The position numbers and the translations under genes are program-made. A stretch of 43,222 nt of DNA from JALORV01 sp044225415 (lineage in GTDB: Bacteria; Pseudomonadota; Gammaproteobacteria; Burkholderiales; Burkholderiaceae_F): the NCBI GenBank assembly GCA_044225415.1, contig JBGAIO010000011.1, positions 1-43,222 on the forward strand, written 5' to 3'. This document shows positions 27,684 through 37,774 of the stretch, piece by piece (position 1 is the stretch's first letter; the number at the start of each line of letters is the position of its first letter). Below the pieces are notes generated by a model. That model was not told where the DNA came from, did not search any database, and saw only the letters and a program-made list of their open reading frames with translations.

Positions 27684-29528
27684 TCATCTCACCGCCCCCA
27701 CCGCATCCGCCTCGTCCACGCCGCCCAGATACGCCTCCAGCACGCGTGGATCGCGCTGCACGTCATCCGGCCGGCCCTCGGCGATGCGCTGGCCGAAGTC
27801 CATCACCGTCACGCGATCGACCAGTCCCATGACGAAATCCATGTCGTGCTCGACCAGCAGGATCGCCAGCCCTTCGCCGCGCAGCCGGCGCAGCAGGTCC
27901 GCGAGCGCGCGCTTCTCCAGGTAACGCAGCCCGGCGGCTGGCTCGTCGAGCAGCAGCAGGCACGGATCGGAGGTCAGCGCACGCGCGATTTCCAGGATGC
28001 GCTGCTTGCCCAGCGGCAGCGCGCCCGCGGCATCGAACATGTGATCGGCGAGGCCCACGCGCTCGATCTGGCGCGCGGCCTCTGCGAGCAGCCGCGCCTC
28101 CTGGCGCCGGTCGAGCCGCCACGCGCCGCCGAACACCCCTTGCAGAAGGCCCGGATATTCGCGCCGGTGCGCGCCGATGGCGACGTTGTCGAGCACCGTC
28201 ATCTGCGGCATCAGCCGCACGTGCTGGAAGGTTCGCGACAGTCCCATCCGCGCAATGTCGCGCGACGACTGGCCAGCGACGTCCTGCGCGCGGAAGCGGA
28301 AGCTGCCCGACGTCGCGTCGAGGACGCCTGAGATCAGGTTGAACATCGTGCTCTTGCCCGCGCCGTTCGGGCCGATCAACGCGACGATTTCGCCGGCGCG
28401 CACCGCGAGTTGCATGTCGTTGACGGCGACCAGCCCGCCGAAGCGCCTGGTCGCGCCGCTCACTTCGAGCAGCGGCGTGCCGGCTTCCGGCAGCGCCCGG
28501 CGCGCAAGCGGCGGCACCTCCGACGCGATGACGCGGCGCGCGGTGCGCACCGGGAACCAGCGGGCCAGCACCGGCCACAGTCCGTCCGGCGCGCGCTGCA
28601 GGATGACGATCATCAGCACGCCGAAGACGATGACCTCGTAGTTGCCCGCCTGCCCGACGATCGCCGGCAGCACGTCCTGCAGCCAGGTCTTGGAGATGGT
28701 GATGACCGCCGCACCGAGCAGCGCGCCCCACACGTGGCCCGCGCCGCCGATCACCGCCATGAACAGGTATTCGATGCCCATGTGCAGCGAGAACGGCGTC
28801 GGGTTGACGAAGCGCTGCATGTGCGCGTACAGCCAGCCGGACGCGCAGGCCATCAGCGCCGCGAGCACGAACGCGACCATGCGTGACGCCGACGTGTTCA
28901 CGCCCATCGATTCGGCCATGACCATGCCGCCCTTCAGCGCGCGGATCGCACGGCCCTCGCGCGAGTCCAGCAGGTTGCGCGTGGTGACGACGCCCGCCAG
29001 CAGGAAGATCCAGATCAGCCCATAGATCGAGCGGCCGGAATCCAGCGTCCAGCCGAAGACGTGGATCGGCGCGATGCCCGTCAGCCCCGTGTGACCGCCC
29101 AGCAGTTCCGACGTGCCGAACAGGAACGACAGGCTGATGCCCCAGGCGATGGTGCCCAGCGGCAGGTAGTGGCCGGACAGGCGCAGCGTCAGCGAGCCGA
29201 GCGTGGCCGCGACCACCAGCGTGACGACGAAACCCGCCAGCAGCGCCAGCCACGGCGAGGCGCCGAGCCACGCGAGCCACGGCGGCAGGTCGGTGACCGT
29301 GGTCAGCACCGCGGTGGTGTAGGCGCCGAGGCCGACGAACGCGGCCTGCCCGAACGACGTCAGGCCGCCGACGCCGGTGAGCAGCACGAGGCCGAGCGCC
29401 ACCAGCGCGTACAGACCGATGTAGTTGGCGAGCGTGATCCAGAACTCGGGCAGCAGCCACGGGCCGAACGCGAGGGCCAGCAGGAATCCCGCGACCAGCC
29501 AGGAGGAGCGGAGCCTTGCCCTGGTCAC
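27684..29528 (-). CDS. fused LivM permease - LivG ATPase
   Basis: 614 aa joining two subunits of a HAAT-type importer. Residues 1 to about 330 are the LivM permease, with about 9-10 membrane segments and the LivM motif EGRAIRALKGGMVMAESMGVN. From about 355 on is the LivG ATPase: LLEVSGATRRFGGLVAVND, Walker A GPNGAGKS, LSRTFQHVRLMPQMTVLDNV, the degenerate signature ALPLGKQRILEIARAL, Walker B LLLLDEPAAGL and HDMDFVM. The signature reads PLGKQR rather than LSGGxxQ, as often in LivG. The start is the GTG at 29528, overlapping the livH stop (GTGA). Such fusions are known in Burkholderiales. Confidence 0.9.
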   Translation of the reverse strand: MTRARLRSSWLVAGFLLALAFGPWLLPEFWITLANYIGLYALVALGLVLLTGVGGLTSFGQAAFVGLGAYTTAVLTTVTDLPPWLAWLGASPWLALLAGFVVTLVVAATLGSLTLRLSGHYLPLGTIAWGISLSFLFGTSELLGGHTGLTGIAPIHVFGWTLDSGRSIYGLIWIFLLAGVVTTRNLLDSREGRAIRALKGGMVMAESMGVNTSASRMVAFVLAALMACASGWLYAHMQRFVNPTPFSLHMGIEYLFMAVIGGAGHVWGALLGAAVITISKTWLQDVLPAIVGQAGNYEVIVFGVLMIVILQRAPDGLWPVLARWFPVRTARRVIASEVPPLARRALPEAGTPLLEVSGATRRFGGLVAVNDMQLAVRAGEIVALIGPNGAGKSTMFNLISGVLDATSGSFRFRAQDVAGQSSRDIARMGLSRTFQHVRLMPQMTVLDNVAIGAHRREYPGLLQGVFGGAWRLDRRQEARLLAEAARQIERVGLADHMFDAAGALPLGKQRILEIARALTSDPCLLLLDEPAAGLRYLEKRALADLLRRLRGEGLAILLVEHDMDFVMGLVDRVTVMDFGQRIAEGRPDDVQRDPRVLEAYLGGVDEADAVGAVR

Positions 29529-30562
29529 TCGTCCTCCTCCACATGATGCGTGCGCAGCGAGCGCCACAGCAGCACCGGGATGATCAGCGTGAAGACGATG
29601 ACTTCCTTGTACGCGCTCGCCCAGAACGACGAGAAGGCCTCGAGCAGGCCGACCAGCACGGCACCGGCCGCGGCGATCGGGTAGCTCGCCAGCCCGCCGA
29701 TGATGGCGGCGACGAATCCCTTCAGCCCGATCAGGAAGCCGGTGTCGTAGTAGATGGTCGTGATCGGCGCGATCAGGATGCCCGACAGCGCGCCGATCAG
29801 CGCGCACAGGAAGAACGACAGCCGGCCGGCGAATTCGGTGGGGATGCCCATCAGCTTCGCGCCGCGGCGGTTGACCGCGGTGGCGCGCAGCGCCTTGCCG
29901 TAGATCGTGCGATCGAAGAACAGCGCGAGCACGACGATCAGCGCCAGCGAGCAGCCGATGACCCACAGCGACTGCGCGCTCGCCGTGAGCGCACCCAGCG
30001 AGATCGTGCCGTCGGTGAAGGCGGGCGTGCGCGAGCCTTCGGCGCCGAACACCAGCAGGCCAAGGCCGACCATGACCACATGCACCGCCACCGACACGAT
30101 CAGCAGGATCAGCACCGACGCCTCGGCGAGCGGCTCGTAGGCCAGGCGATAGATCATCGGCCCCAGCGGTACGACGATCGCCAGCGCGAGCAGGATCTGC
30201 AGCGCCATCGGCCACTGGCCCGCCGGCGCCAAGGTCAGCACGGCGGCGAGCGCCAGCGGGTACGCCAGGTTCCACGCCGCCACCCAGCCGAAACTGCGCC
30301 AGCGTCGCGTGCGCGCGGCGGCCACGGCCTCGCTCGCAACGACCAGCGCTCCGGCGACGAGCAGCAGCCACACCGTGCCCGGAAGCTTCCCGGCCTGCAG
30401 CGCGGCCAGCGTCAGTGCCCCGTAGGCAACGAACTCGCCCTGCGGAATGAAGATGACCCGCGTGACCGCGAAGGCGAGCACCAGCGCAAGCGCCAGCAGC
30501 GCGTAGATGGCGCCGTTGGTGACGCCGTCCTGCGCCAGCAGCAGCGCGATGTCGAAGTTCAT
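29525..30562 (-). CDS. livH: branched-chain-type ABC transporter permease LivH
   Basis: 345-aa inner-membrane permease, somewhat longer than typical LivH (about 300 aa) because of an extra hydrophobic stretch near residues 60-125. It starts with DGVTNGAIYALLALALVLAFAVTRVIFIPQGEF, the usual LivH opening, and carries the ATP-subunit contact region GKALRATAVNRRGAKLMGI and IIGGLASYPIAAAGAVLVGLLE. Its stop overlaps the livMG start. A repeat of 130 bases separates it from the binding-protein gene upstream. Confidence 0.92.
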   Translation of the reverse strand: MNFDIALLLAQDGVTNGAIYALLALALVLAFAVTRVIFIPQGEFVAYGALTLAALQAGKLPGTVWLLLVAGALVVASEAVAAARTRRWRSFGWVAAWNLAYPLALAAVLTLAPAGQWPMALQILLALAIVVPLGPMIYRLAYEPLAEASVLILLIVSVAVHVVMVGLGLLVFGAEGSRTPAFTDGTISLGALTASAQSLWVIGCSLALIVVLALFFDRTIYGKALRATAVNRRGAKLMGIPTEFAGRLSFFLCALIGALSGILIAPITTIYYDTGFLIGLKGFVAAIIGGLASYPIAAAGAVLVGLLEAFSSFWASAYKEVIVFTLIIPVLLWRSLRTHHVEEDE

Positions 30563-30585
30563 GCGTCAGATTTGAAAGTGCAAAC

Positions 30586-30715
30586 TGGATCCCAGCCTGC
30601 GCCGGGATGACGGCGCGCCATGTCGTCGTCCTCGCGCCGGTCGGAGCCCTGCTTCGTCTACGCGAGGATGACGGCGCGTTACGTCGTCGCCCCGGCGAAG
30701 GCCGGGGCCCCATTT
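30586..30715. repeat. three-unit GC-rich palindromic repeat (copy e)
   Basis: TGGATCCCAGCCTGCGCCGG followed by GATGACGGCGCGCC, then a diverged middle unit (CTCGCGCCGGTC...CGCGAGGATGACGGCGCG), then TCGTCGCCCCGGCGAAGGCC followed by GGGGCCCCAT. This is the largest copy of the family, in the gap between the binding-protein gene and livH. Confidence 0.8.
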
Positions 30716-30738
30716 CCCAACTTCGTGGGAAGAAGCGG

Positions 30739-31908
30739 CTACTTCTGCAGCTCCCACCCACCGTTCTTGATCATCACCATCACCGCCGCGCGCTGGTCCA
30801 GTCCGAGGTGGTCCTTCGCGCTCATGTTGTAGATGCCGTGCGCGCCGGCCGCGTTCTTCACGTTTTCCAGCGCGTCGCGCAACGCGGCGCGGAACTCCTT
30901 CGTGCCGGGCTGGCCCTTCTTCAGCGCCTCGGGGATGGCGACCTGCAGCAGCACCACCGCATCCCAGCCGTGCGCACCGAAGGTCGACACGCTGCCCTTG
31001 CCGTGCACCTTCTCGTAGGCGTCGACGTAGGCGGTGGCCGACTTCTTCACCGGGTTGTCGTTGGGCAGCTGCGCCGTCACCAGCACCGGCCCAGCCGGCA
31101 GCAACGTGCCTTCGCAGTCCTTGCCGCACACGCGCAGGAAGTCGTTGTTGGCCACGCCGTGCGTCTGGTAGATCATGCCGGCATAGCCGCGCTCCTTCAG
31201 TGCCTTCTGCGGCAGCGCCGCCGGCGTCCCCGAGCCGCCGATCAGGATCGCGTCGGGCTTCGCCGCGACCAGCTTCAGCACCTGGCCCGTGACCGACGTG
31301 TCGGCGCGGTTGTAGCGCTCGTTGCCCACGACCTTCAGGCCGCGCGTCTCGGCGATCTTGCTGAACTCGTTCCACCAGCCTTCGCCGTAGGCATCCGCGA
31401 AGCCGATGTACCCGACGGTCTTGATGCCGCGCTTGAGCATGTCGCCGACGATGACCAGCGCCATCTGCTGGTCGTTCTGCGGCGTCTTGAATACCCAGCG
31501 GCGCTTCGCGTCGACCGGCTCGACGATTCGGCTCGACGCGGCCATCGAGATCATCGGCGTCTCGGTCTCGGCCGCGACGTCGATCATCGCCAGCGAGTTC
31601 GGCGTGATGGTGGAGCCCACCAGCACGTCGACCTTGTCCTCGGTGATCAGCTTGCGTGCGTTCTTGACGGCCGTCGTCGTGTCGGACGCGTCGTCGAGCA
31701 CGATGAACTGCACCTTGCGCCCGCCGATGGTCTGCGGCACCAGCGCGAAGGTGTTGCGTTCCGGAATGCCCAGCGATGCGGCGGGCCCGGTGGCCGACAG
31801 CGTGACGCCGACCTTGATGTCCTGTGCCTGCGCCAGCGCCGGAGACAATCCCGCGCCTCCGATCAGCGCTGCCGCGAACGCGGCTCCGAACTTCCACGTG
31901 AACTTCAT
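30739..31908 (-). CDS. ABC transporter periplasmic substrate-binding protein (LivK-like)
   Basis: 389-aa type I periplasmic binding protein (Peripla_BP_6). Residues 1-28 are a signal peptide (MKFTWKFGAAFAAALIGGAG...). The mature part starts DIKVGVTLSATGPAASLGIPERN, followed by VQFIVLDDASDTTTAVKNARKLITEDKVDVLVGSTITPNSLAM. It contains a Cys pair (VCGKDCEG) likely forming a disulfide. It delivers ligand to LivHMGF encoded downstream. Relatives bind branched-chain amino acids, but many in Betaproteobacteria bind aromatic or short organic acids; its place between a paa thiolase and livH suggests phenylacetate or a related compound. Ligand assignment is inference. Confidence 0.88.
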   Translation of the reverse strand: MKFTWKFGAAFAAALIGGAGLSPALAQAQDIKVGVTLSATGPAASLGIPERNTFALVPQTIGGRKVQFIVLDDASDTTTAVKNARKLITEDKVDVLVGSTITPNSLAMIDVAAETETPMISMAASSRIVEPVDAKRRWVFKTPQNDQQMALVIVGDMLKRGIKTVGYIGFADAYGEGWWNEFSKIAETRGLKVVGNERYNRADTSVTGQVLKLVAAKPDAILIGGSGTPAALPQKALKERGYAGMIYQTHGVANNDFLRVCGKDCEGTLLPAGPVLVTAQLPNDNPVKKSATAYVDAYEKVHGKGSVSTFGAHGWDAVVLLQVAIPEALKKGQPGTKEFRAALRDALENVKNAAGAHGIYNMSAKDHLGLDQRAAVMVMIKNGGWELQK

Positions 31909-31986
31909 GCTGTCTCCTGTCTGTCGTTGAGAGCGGGGTCGCTCGCCGCCGCCGTTGATTTCTGATTCGCCTGCATCACACCAGAA

Positions 31987-33207
<1,221 letters not shown>

Positions 33208-33226
33208 GCGGGTCAAGCGCTCGCGC

Positions 33227-33913
33227 TCACCGGTGCACGCGCGGCGCGCCAGGGCCGTTCGCGGCGCGGCCGCACGGCGCGCGGCAGTTGCGGGAGCGCG
33301 CCGCACGGCGCGCCATGGCCGGCGTGCGCACTCGTCCGATGCCGCCGATGAAAAGATCCGCGATGACGGGTGCGAGATCGGCGTACTTCAGCGTGCCCTC
33401 GTCGCGCAGCCAGGTGAAGGTCCAGTTGATCATGCCGAACAGGATCATCGCCAGCGGCTTCACCCAGGCTTCACCGGCGCCCGGGGCCAGCGGCTCGATG
33501 GCCGCAGCAAAGGCCTGCACGACGGCGCGCTCGCGCGCGATCACGCGGGCCCGATGCGCACGCGACAGGTACTTCACGTCCTGCACCAGCACGCGATGGC
33601 GCGCCGCCGAATGCTCGTACTCGGTCATGAAGCGCGCGATCAGACGGCGCAGGTGTGCCGGCGGCGGCAGGCGTTCAGCCTCGACTTCGCCAACGATCGC
33701 CTGCAGCCGCTCGACATACGTCTCCGCGATGTCGCGCAGCAGATGCTCCTTGTCACGGTAATAGTGGTACAGCAGCGCCTTCGAGACGCGGCAGGCCGCC
33801 GCGATGTCCGCGATCGACGTGGACGCGTAGCCCTGTCCGGCGAAAAGCCGCGTCGCCGCGTCGCGGATGGCCGCGCGCTGCGCATCGAAACTGGCTGCCT
33901 TGGGTCGGGCCAT
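33227..33913 (-). CDS. paaR: TetR-family regulator, probable PaaR
   Basis: 228 aa. The N-terminal TetR helix-turn-helix (RDAATRLFAGQGYASTSIADIAAACRVSKALLYHYYRDKEHLL) is clear; the rest is the helical ligand-binding domain (FMTEYEHSAARHRVLVQDVKYLSRAHRARV). TetR regulators in betaproteobacterial paa clusters repress the pathway and respond to phenylacetyl-CoA, so the position between paaE and the thiolase fits PaaR. Its last 30 residues are basic and low complexity, and lie beside the indel-rich tract, so the true C-terminus is uncertain. A matching inverted repeat lies at 42018-42035 between paaG and the divergent dehydrogenase. Confidence 0.82.
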   Translation of the reverse strand: MARPKAASFDAQRAAIRDAATRLFAGQGYASTSIADIAAACRVSKALLYHYYRDKEHLLRDIAETYVERLQAIVGEVEAERLPPPAHLRRLIARFMTEYEHSAARHRVLVQDVKYLSRAHRARVIARERAVVQAFAAAIEPLAPGAGEAWVKPLAMILFGMINWTFTWLRDEGTLKYADLAPVIADLFIGGIGRVRTPAMARRAARSRNCRAPCGRAANGPGAPRVHR

Positions 33914-33930
33914 GCGTGGATTGCTCCGGC

Positions 33931-35010
33931 CTAGCGTTCGTCGTAGGAAACGAGCACGCGCTCGCTCAGCGGATAGGCCTGGCAGGTCAGCACGTAGCCG
34001 GCGGCGACTTCGTGCGGCTCGAGGGCGAAGTTGCGCGCCATCTTCACTTCGCCTTCGATCAGCTTGCCGCGGCAGGTGCTGCACATGCCGCCCTTGCACG
34101 AGTACGGCAGGTCGAGCCCCGCCGCGCGACCGGCCTCCAGGATCGAGTGCTGGCCGCGGTGGAAGTCCACTTCGCGGCGCACGCCGTCGATGATCAGCGT
34201 GAGCTTCGCCTCGGCGGCTTCGGCGTCGTCGACAACGGCGCTCGCCCCGCCCAACGCATCCGACGGCACGCCGAAGCGCTCGACGTGCACGTGTTCGCGC
34301 GCGACACCGGCCGCCAGCAGCGCGCCCTCGGCTTCGTCGATCATCGACGACGGCCCGCAGACGAAGGCCTCGTCGATGGCGGCGACCGGGATCAGCGTGT
34401 CGAGGAACTGGCGCACCTTGGCGGCATCGATGCGGCCATTGAACAGGTCGATCTCCTGCGCCTCGCGCGAGAAGACGTTGAACAGCCGGAAACGCGCGAG
34501 ATAGCGGTCCTTCAGGTCTTCGAGCGCCTCGTGGAACATCACGCTCGCCTGCCGGCGATTGCCGTAGACCAGCGTGAAGCGCGAGTCCGGCTCGCGCGCC
34601 AGCGTCGTGCGCACCAGCGACAGCACCGGCGTGATGCCGCTGCCTGCCGCGAACGCGACGTAATGGCGCGCGCGCTCCGGCGCCAGCGGCACGTGAAAGC
34701 GGCCCTCGGGCGTCATCACGTCGATGGCATCGCCAGGCTTCAGTTCGTCGTTGACCCACGTCGAGAAGCGTCCGCCCGCCACCTTCTTCACGGCGACGCG
34801 CAGTTCGCCGTCGTCGCAGCCCGAGCAGATCGAGTACGAACGACGCTGTTCCTCGCCGTCCATCGTCGCGCGCAGCGCGACGTGCTGGCCCTGCACGAAA
34901 CCGTATTCACCGGCGAGGTCTGCCGGCAGGTCGAAGCGCAGGCTGACGGACTCCGGCGTTTCGCGCCGGACTTCGGCGATGCGCAGCGTGTGGAAGCGCG
35001 GATGGGCCAT
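33931..35010 (-). CDS. paaE: phenylacetyl-CoA epoxidase reductase subunit PaaE
   Basis: 359-aa flavin and iron-sulfur reductase. The FAD domain (RRSYSICSG), the NAD(P) domain (AAGSGITPVLSLV, FVCGPSSMIDEAE) and a C-terminal plant-type 2Fe-2S ferredoxin with CKGGMCSTC and a last Cys in LTCQ are all present. It passes electrons from NADPH to the di-iron PaaA. The start at 35010 (MAHPRFHTL) matches the family; the longer reading runs into paaD. It follows paaD by 7 bases. Confidence 0.95.
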   Translation of the reverse strand: MAHPRFHTLRIAEVRRETPESVSLRFDLPADLAGEYGFVQGQHVALRATMDGEEQRRSYSICSGCDDGELRVAVKKVAGGRFSTWVNDELKPGDAIDVMTPEGRFHVPLAPERARHYVAFAAGSGITPVLSLVRTTLAREPDSRFTLVYGNRRQASVMFHEALEDLKDRYLARFRLFNVFSREAQEIDLFNGRIDAAKVRQFLDTLIPVAAIDEAFVCGPSSMIDEAEGALLAAGVAREHVHVERFGVPSDALGGASAVVDDAEAAEAKLTLIIDGVRREVDFHRGQHSILEAGRAAGLDLPYSCKGGMCSTCRGKLIEGEVKMARNFALEPHEVAAGYVLTCQAYPLSERVLVSYDER

Positions 35011-35017
35011 GGTAGGT

Positions 35018-35518
35018 CTACAGGGGCTTGAAGTGTTCGAAGGGCTCGCGGCACGCACGGCAGCGGTACAGCGCCTTGCAGGCCGTGGCGCCGAAGGCGG
35101 ACAGCCGCTCGGTGTCGGCGCTGCCGCAGCGCGGGCAGTCGGCCTGCGCGGGTCGCGCCATGAAGCGCAGCGGCTGCCCGGCGGCCGGTGCGGTGACAGG
35201 CCCCGGCGGCGCGATGCCGTATTCGCGCAATCGGTTGCGTGCCGCGGGCGTGATCCAGTCGGTAGTCCAGGCGGGCGACAACCGGGTCGTGACGCGCACC
35301 TGCGCGGCGCCCGCCGCGCTCAGCGCCTCGCGGATCGACCGTTCGATCGCCTCGGTGGCCGGGCAGCCCGAGTAAGTCGGCGTGACCACGACGTCGACGC
35401 CGGCGGCGTCGGTCACCTGCACGTCGCGCACGATGCCGAGCTCGGTCACGGAGATCACCGGGATCTCGGGATCGGGCACGCGCTGCAGGATGTCCCAGGC
35501 CTGGGCCGACGTGATCAT
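35018..35518 (-). CDS. paaD: phenylacetyl-CoA epoxidase assembly factor PaaD
   Basis: 166 aa. An N-terminal DUF59/MIP18-type domain (AWDILQRVPDPEIPVISVTELGIVRDV, TPTYSGCPATEAI) and a C-terminal zinc-ribbon-like part (CPRCGS ... CRACREPFEHFKPL). PaaD is needed for an active epoxidase, probably for metal or Fe-S assembly, and is not part of the final complex. Lies 18 bases after paaC and 7 before paaE. Confidence 0.94.
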   Translation of the reverse strand: MITSAQAWDILQRVPDPEIPVISVTELGIVRDVQVTDAAGVDVVVTPTYSGCPATEAIERSIREALSAAGAAQVRVTTRLSPAWTTDWITPAARNRLREYGIAPPGPVTAPAAGQPLRFMARPAQADCPRCGSADTERLSAFGATACKALYRCRACREPFEHFKPL

Positions 35519-35536
35519 GGGCTACGTGACCATTGG

Positions 35537-36316
35537 CTACCAGTTGCCGCCCGGAACCGCGCGCTGCAGGTACTGCATCTCCGTCAGCAGATGACCGAGA
35601 TGCTCGCTGTGCACACCGCGCGTACCGGTCGACACGAATGACGTGCGCGCAGGCGCCTTCAGCTCAGCCTGCTGCAGCACCGGCATCACGGTCGCCGTCC
35701 AGCGCGATTCAAGCGCCGGCCACGGCTGGCCGACGCCCGCGGCGCTGCGCTGCGCGTCGTCGTCGAAGGCCGCAAAGAATTCCGCCGTGTACGGCCACAG
35801 CAGGTCGAGCGCGCGCTGCATGCGCGCATGCGACTCGGCCGTGCCGTCGCCAAGCCGGATCGTCCAGTCGGCCGCGTGCTGCAGGTGGTAGCGCGTTTCC
35901 TTCAGGCTCTTGGTGGCGATGGCCGCGAGCTGCGCGTCGCTGCCGGTTTCCAGCGCCAGCCACTGCTCGCGCTGCCACGCGGCGACCAGCAGGTTGCGCA
36001 GCATCGTGTGCGCGAAGTCGCGCGCATTTGCCCCATTGGGCAGTTCGACGATCGTCAGGTTCCGGTATTCGGGTTCAGCGCGCAGGAACGCGAGCTGGTC
36101 CTCGTCGCGGCCGCGCCCTTCCAGCGCGCCCGCGTGCGTCAGCAGCAGCCGCGCCTGGCCGATCAGGTCGAGCGCGACGTTGGTCAGCGCGATGTCCTCC
36201 TCGATCACCGGGCCATGGCCGCACCACTCGGACAGTCGCTGGCCGAGGATCAGCGACGTGTCGGCGAGGCGCAGCACGTGCTGCAGCTGGACGGGAGAAT
36301 CAATGACGGAACTCAT
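35537..36316 (-). CDS. paaC: phenylacetyl-CoA epoxidase structural subunit PaaC
   Basis: 259-aa ferritin-like subunit that supports the catalytic PaaA and binds no di-iron centre. Family landmarks: LADTSLILGQRLSEWCGHGPVIEEDIALTNVALDLIGQAR, ARDFAHTMLRN, SLKETRYHLQHAADW and the C-terminal GTRGVHSEHLGHLLTEMQYLQRAVPG. The start at 36316 (MSSVIDSPVQ) gives the normal N-terminus. Seven bases downstream of paaB. Confidence 0.95.
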   Translation of the reverse strand: MSSVIDSPVQLQHVLRLADTSLILGQRLSEWCGHGPVIEEDIALTNVALDLIGQARLLLTHAGALEGRGRDEDQLAFLRAEPEYRNLTIVELPNGANARDFAHTMLRNLLVAAWQREQWLALETGSDAQLAAIATKSLKETRYHLQHAADWTIRLGDGTAESHARMQRALDLLWPYTAEFFAAFDDDAQRSAAGVGQPWPALESRWTATVMPVLQQAELKAPARTSFVSTGTRGVHSEHLGHLLTEMQYLQRAVPGGNW

Positions 36317-36323
36317 CCCGGCC

Positions 36324-36617
36324 TCACATGTGGTTGACTTCATCCGGCAGCGTGTAGAAGGTCGGATGCCGGTAGATCTTGTCCTCGGCCGGATCGAACA
36401 TCTCGGGCTTGGCGTCCGGGTCGCTGGCGACGATGTGGTCCGCGCGCACCACCCAGATGCTCACGCCTTCGAGACGCCGCGTGTAGACGTCGCGCGCGTT
36501 CTGCAGCGCGAGCTTCGCGTCGGGCGCATGCACGCTGCCGCAGTGCTTGTGGTCGAGGCCGTTGCGGGAGCGGATGAAGACTTCCCATAAAGGCCATTGG
36601 CGAGTCGCATCAGTCAT
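36324..36617 (-). CDS. paaB: phenylacetyl-CoA epoxidase subunit PaaB
   Basis: 97 aa, the usual length for this small bridging subunit of the epoxidase. Signature WPLWEVFIRSRNGLDHKHCGSVHAPDAKLALQNARDVYTRR and VWV-type strand, ending YRHPTFYTLPDEVNHM. The start at 36617 follows GGGAGAAC; the longer reading is a translation of the palindromic repeat upstream. It is separated from paaA by 127 bases, against 2-20 elsewhere in the cluster. Confidence 0.94.
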   Translation of the reverse strand: MTDATRQWPLWEVFIRSRNGLDHKHCGSVHAPDAKLALQNARDVYTRRLEGVSIWVVRADHIVASDPDAKPEMFDPAEDKIYRHPTFYTLPDEVNHM

Positions 36618-36643
36618 CTGTTCTCCCATCGAAGCAAAGTCAA

Positions 36644-36735
36644 ATTGGGCCCCGGCCTTCGCCGGGGCGACGGCGCGCGAACGCGGGAAAGACGGCACAC
36701 CGGGCCGTCATCCCGGCGAAGGCCGGGATCCAATT
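36644..36735. repeat. paired GC-rich palindromic repeat (copy f) between paaA and paaB
   Basis: ATTGGGCCCCGGCCTTCGCC followed by GGGGCGACGGCGCGCG faces CCGTCATCCCGGCGAAGGCC followed by GGGATCCAAT. Same family as copies a, d and e. It fills the only wide gap inside the paaA-E block, so it lies within the mRNA of a multi-subunit enzyme. Confidence 0.85.
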
Positions 36736-36744
36736 TCCCGTCCT

Positions 36745-37764
36745 TCATGCGGCCTTCCTCTCGCGAAGTCGCTGCTTCTCCGCATACGCCACCGCAGCCT
36801 CGCGCACCCAGGCGCCGTCGTCCCAGGCCTGCACGCGGTCGGCCAGCCGTTCGCGGTTGCAGGGGCCGTGGCCGTTGACCACGTTCCAGAATTCGCTCCA
36901 GTCGATCGGGCCGAAGTCCCAGTGCTGGCGCTCGTCGTTCCACGCCAGCGCGGCATCGGGCAGCGTGACGCCCAGCACCTTCGCCTGCGGCACCGTCGCA
37001 TCGACGAACTTCTGCCGCAGGTCGTCGTTGCTGATGCGCTTGATGCCCCACTTCGTCGACTCGTTGGAATGCGTCGAGTCGCGATCGTGCGGGCCGAACA
37101 TCATCAGCGCCGGCCACCACCAGCGGTCGACGGCGTCCTGCACCATCGCGCGCTGCTCGGGCGTGCCGCGCATCATGGTCAGCAGCAGGTCGTAGCCCTG
37201 CCGCTGGTGGAACGACTCTTCCTTGCAGATGCGGATCATCGCGCGCGCATACGGGCCGTAGGAGCAGCGCGTCAGCGGGATCTGGTTCATGATCGCCGCG
37301 CCGTCGACCAGCCAGCCGATGACGCCGATGTCGGCCCAGTTCAGCGTCGGGTAGTTGAAGATCGATGAGTACTTGGCTCTGCCGGAATGCAGCGCCGCGA
37401 CCAGGTCGTCGCGCGCCACGCCGAGCGTTTCCGCGGCGGCGTACAGGTACATGCCATGGCCGCCCTCGTCCTGCACCTTGGCCAGCAGGATCGCCTTGCG
37501 CTTCAGCGTCGGCGCGCGCGTGATCCAGTTGCCCTCGGGCAGCATGCCGACGATCTCCGAATGCGCGTGCTGGCTGATCTGCCTGACCAGGGTCTTTCGA
37601 TAGCCCTCAGGCATCCAGTCCTTGGGCTCGATGAAGTCCCCGCGCGCGACCTTCGCGTCGAACTCGGCTTCGTACGCGAGGTCCTGCGCCGACTTCGGCG
37701 CGGCCACGGCCTTCAGCGCGGCATCGCGCTCGGCCGAGGGCAGATCCATCGCCTGCGTGTACAT
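36745..37764 (-). CDS. paaA: phenylacetyl-CoA epoxidase catalytic subunit PaaA
   Basis: 339-aa di-iron oxygenase that makes the 1,2-epoxide of phenylacetyl-CoA. Two ferritin-like half-sites are visible: QHAHSEIVGM with KVQDEGGHGMYLY, and RICKEESFHQRQGYDLL. The ending motif with NGHGPCNRERLADR is also typical of the family. The ATG at 37764 follows AAGGAGA. Directly after paaK (10 bases). Confidence 0.96.
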   Translation of the reverse strand: MYTQAMDLPSAERDAALKAVAAPKSAQDLAYEAEFDAKVARGDFIEPKDWMPEGYRKTLVRQISQHAHSEIVGMLPEGNWITRAPTLKRKAILLAKVQDEGGHGMYLYAAAETLGVARDDLVAALHSGRAKYSSIFNYPTLNWADIGVIGWLVDGAAIMNQIPLTRCSYGPYARAMIRICKEESFHQRQGYDLLLTMMRGTPEQRAMVQDAVDRWWWPALMMFGPHDRDSTHSNESTKWGIKRISNDDLRQKFVDATVPQAKVLGVTLPDAALAWNDERQHWDFGPIDWSEFWNVVNGHGPCNRERLADRVQAWDDGAWVREAAVAYAEKQRLRERKAA

Positions 37765-37774
37765 GGCGGTCTCC

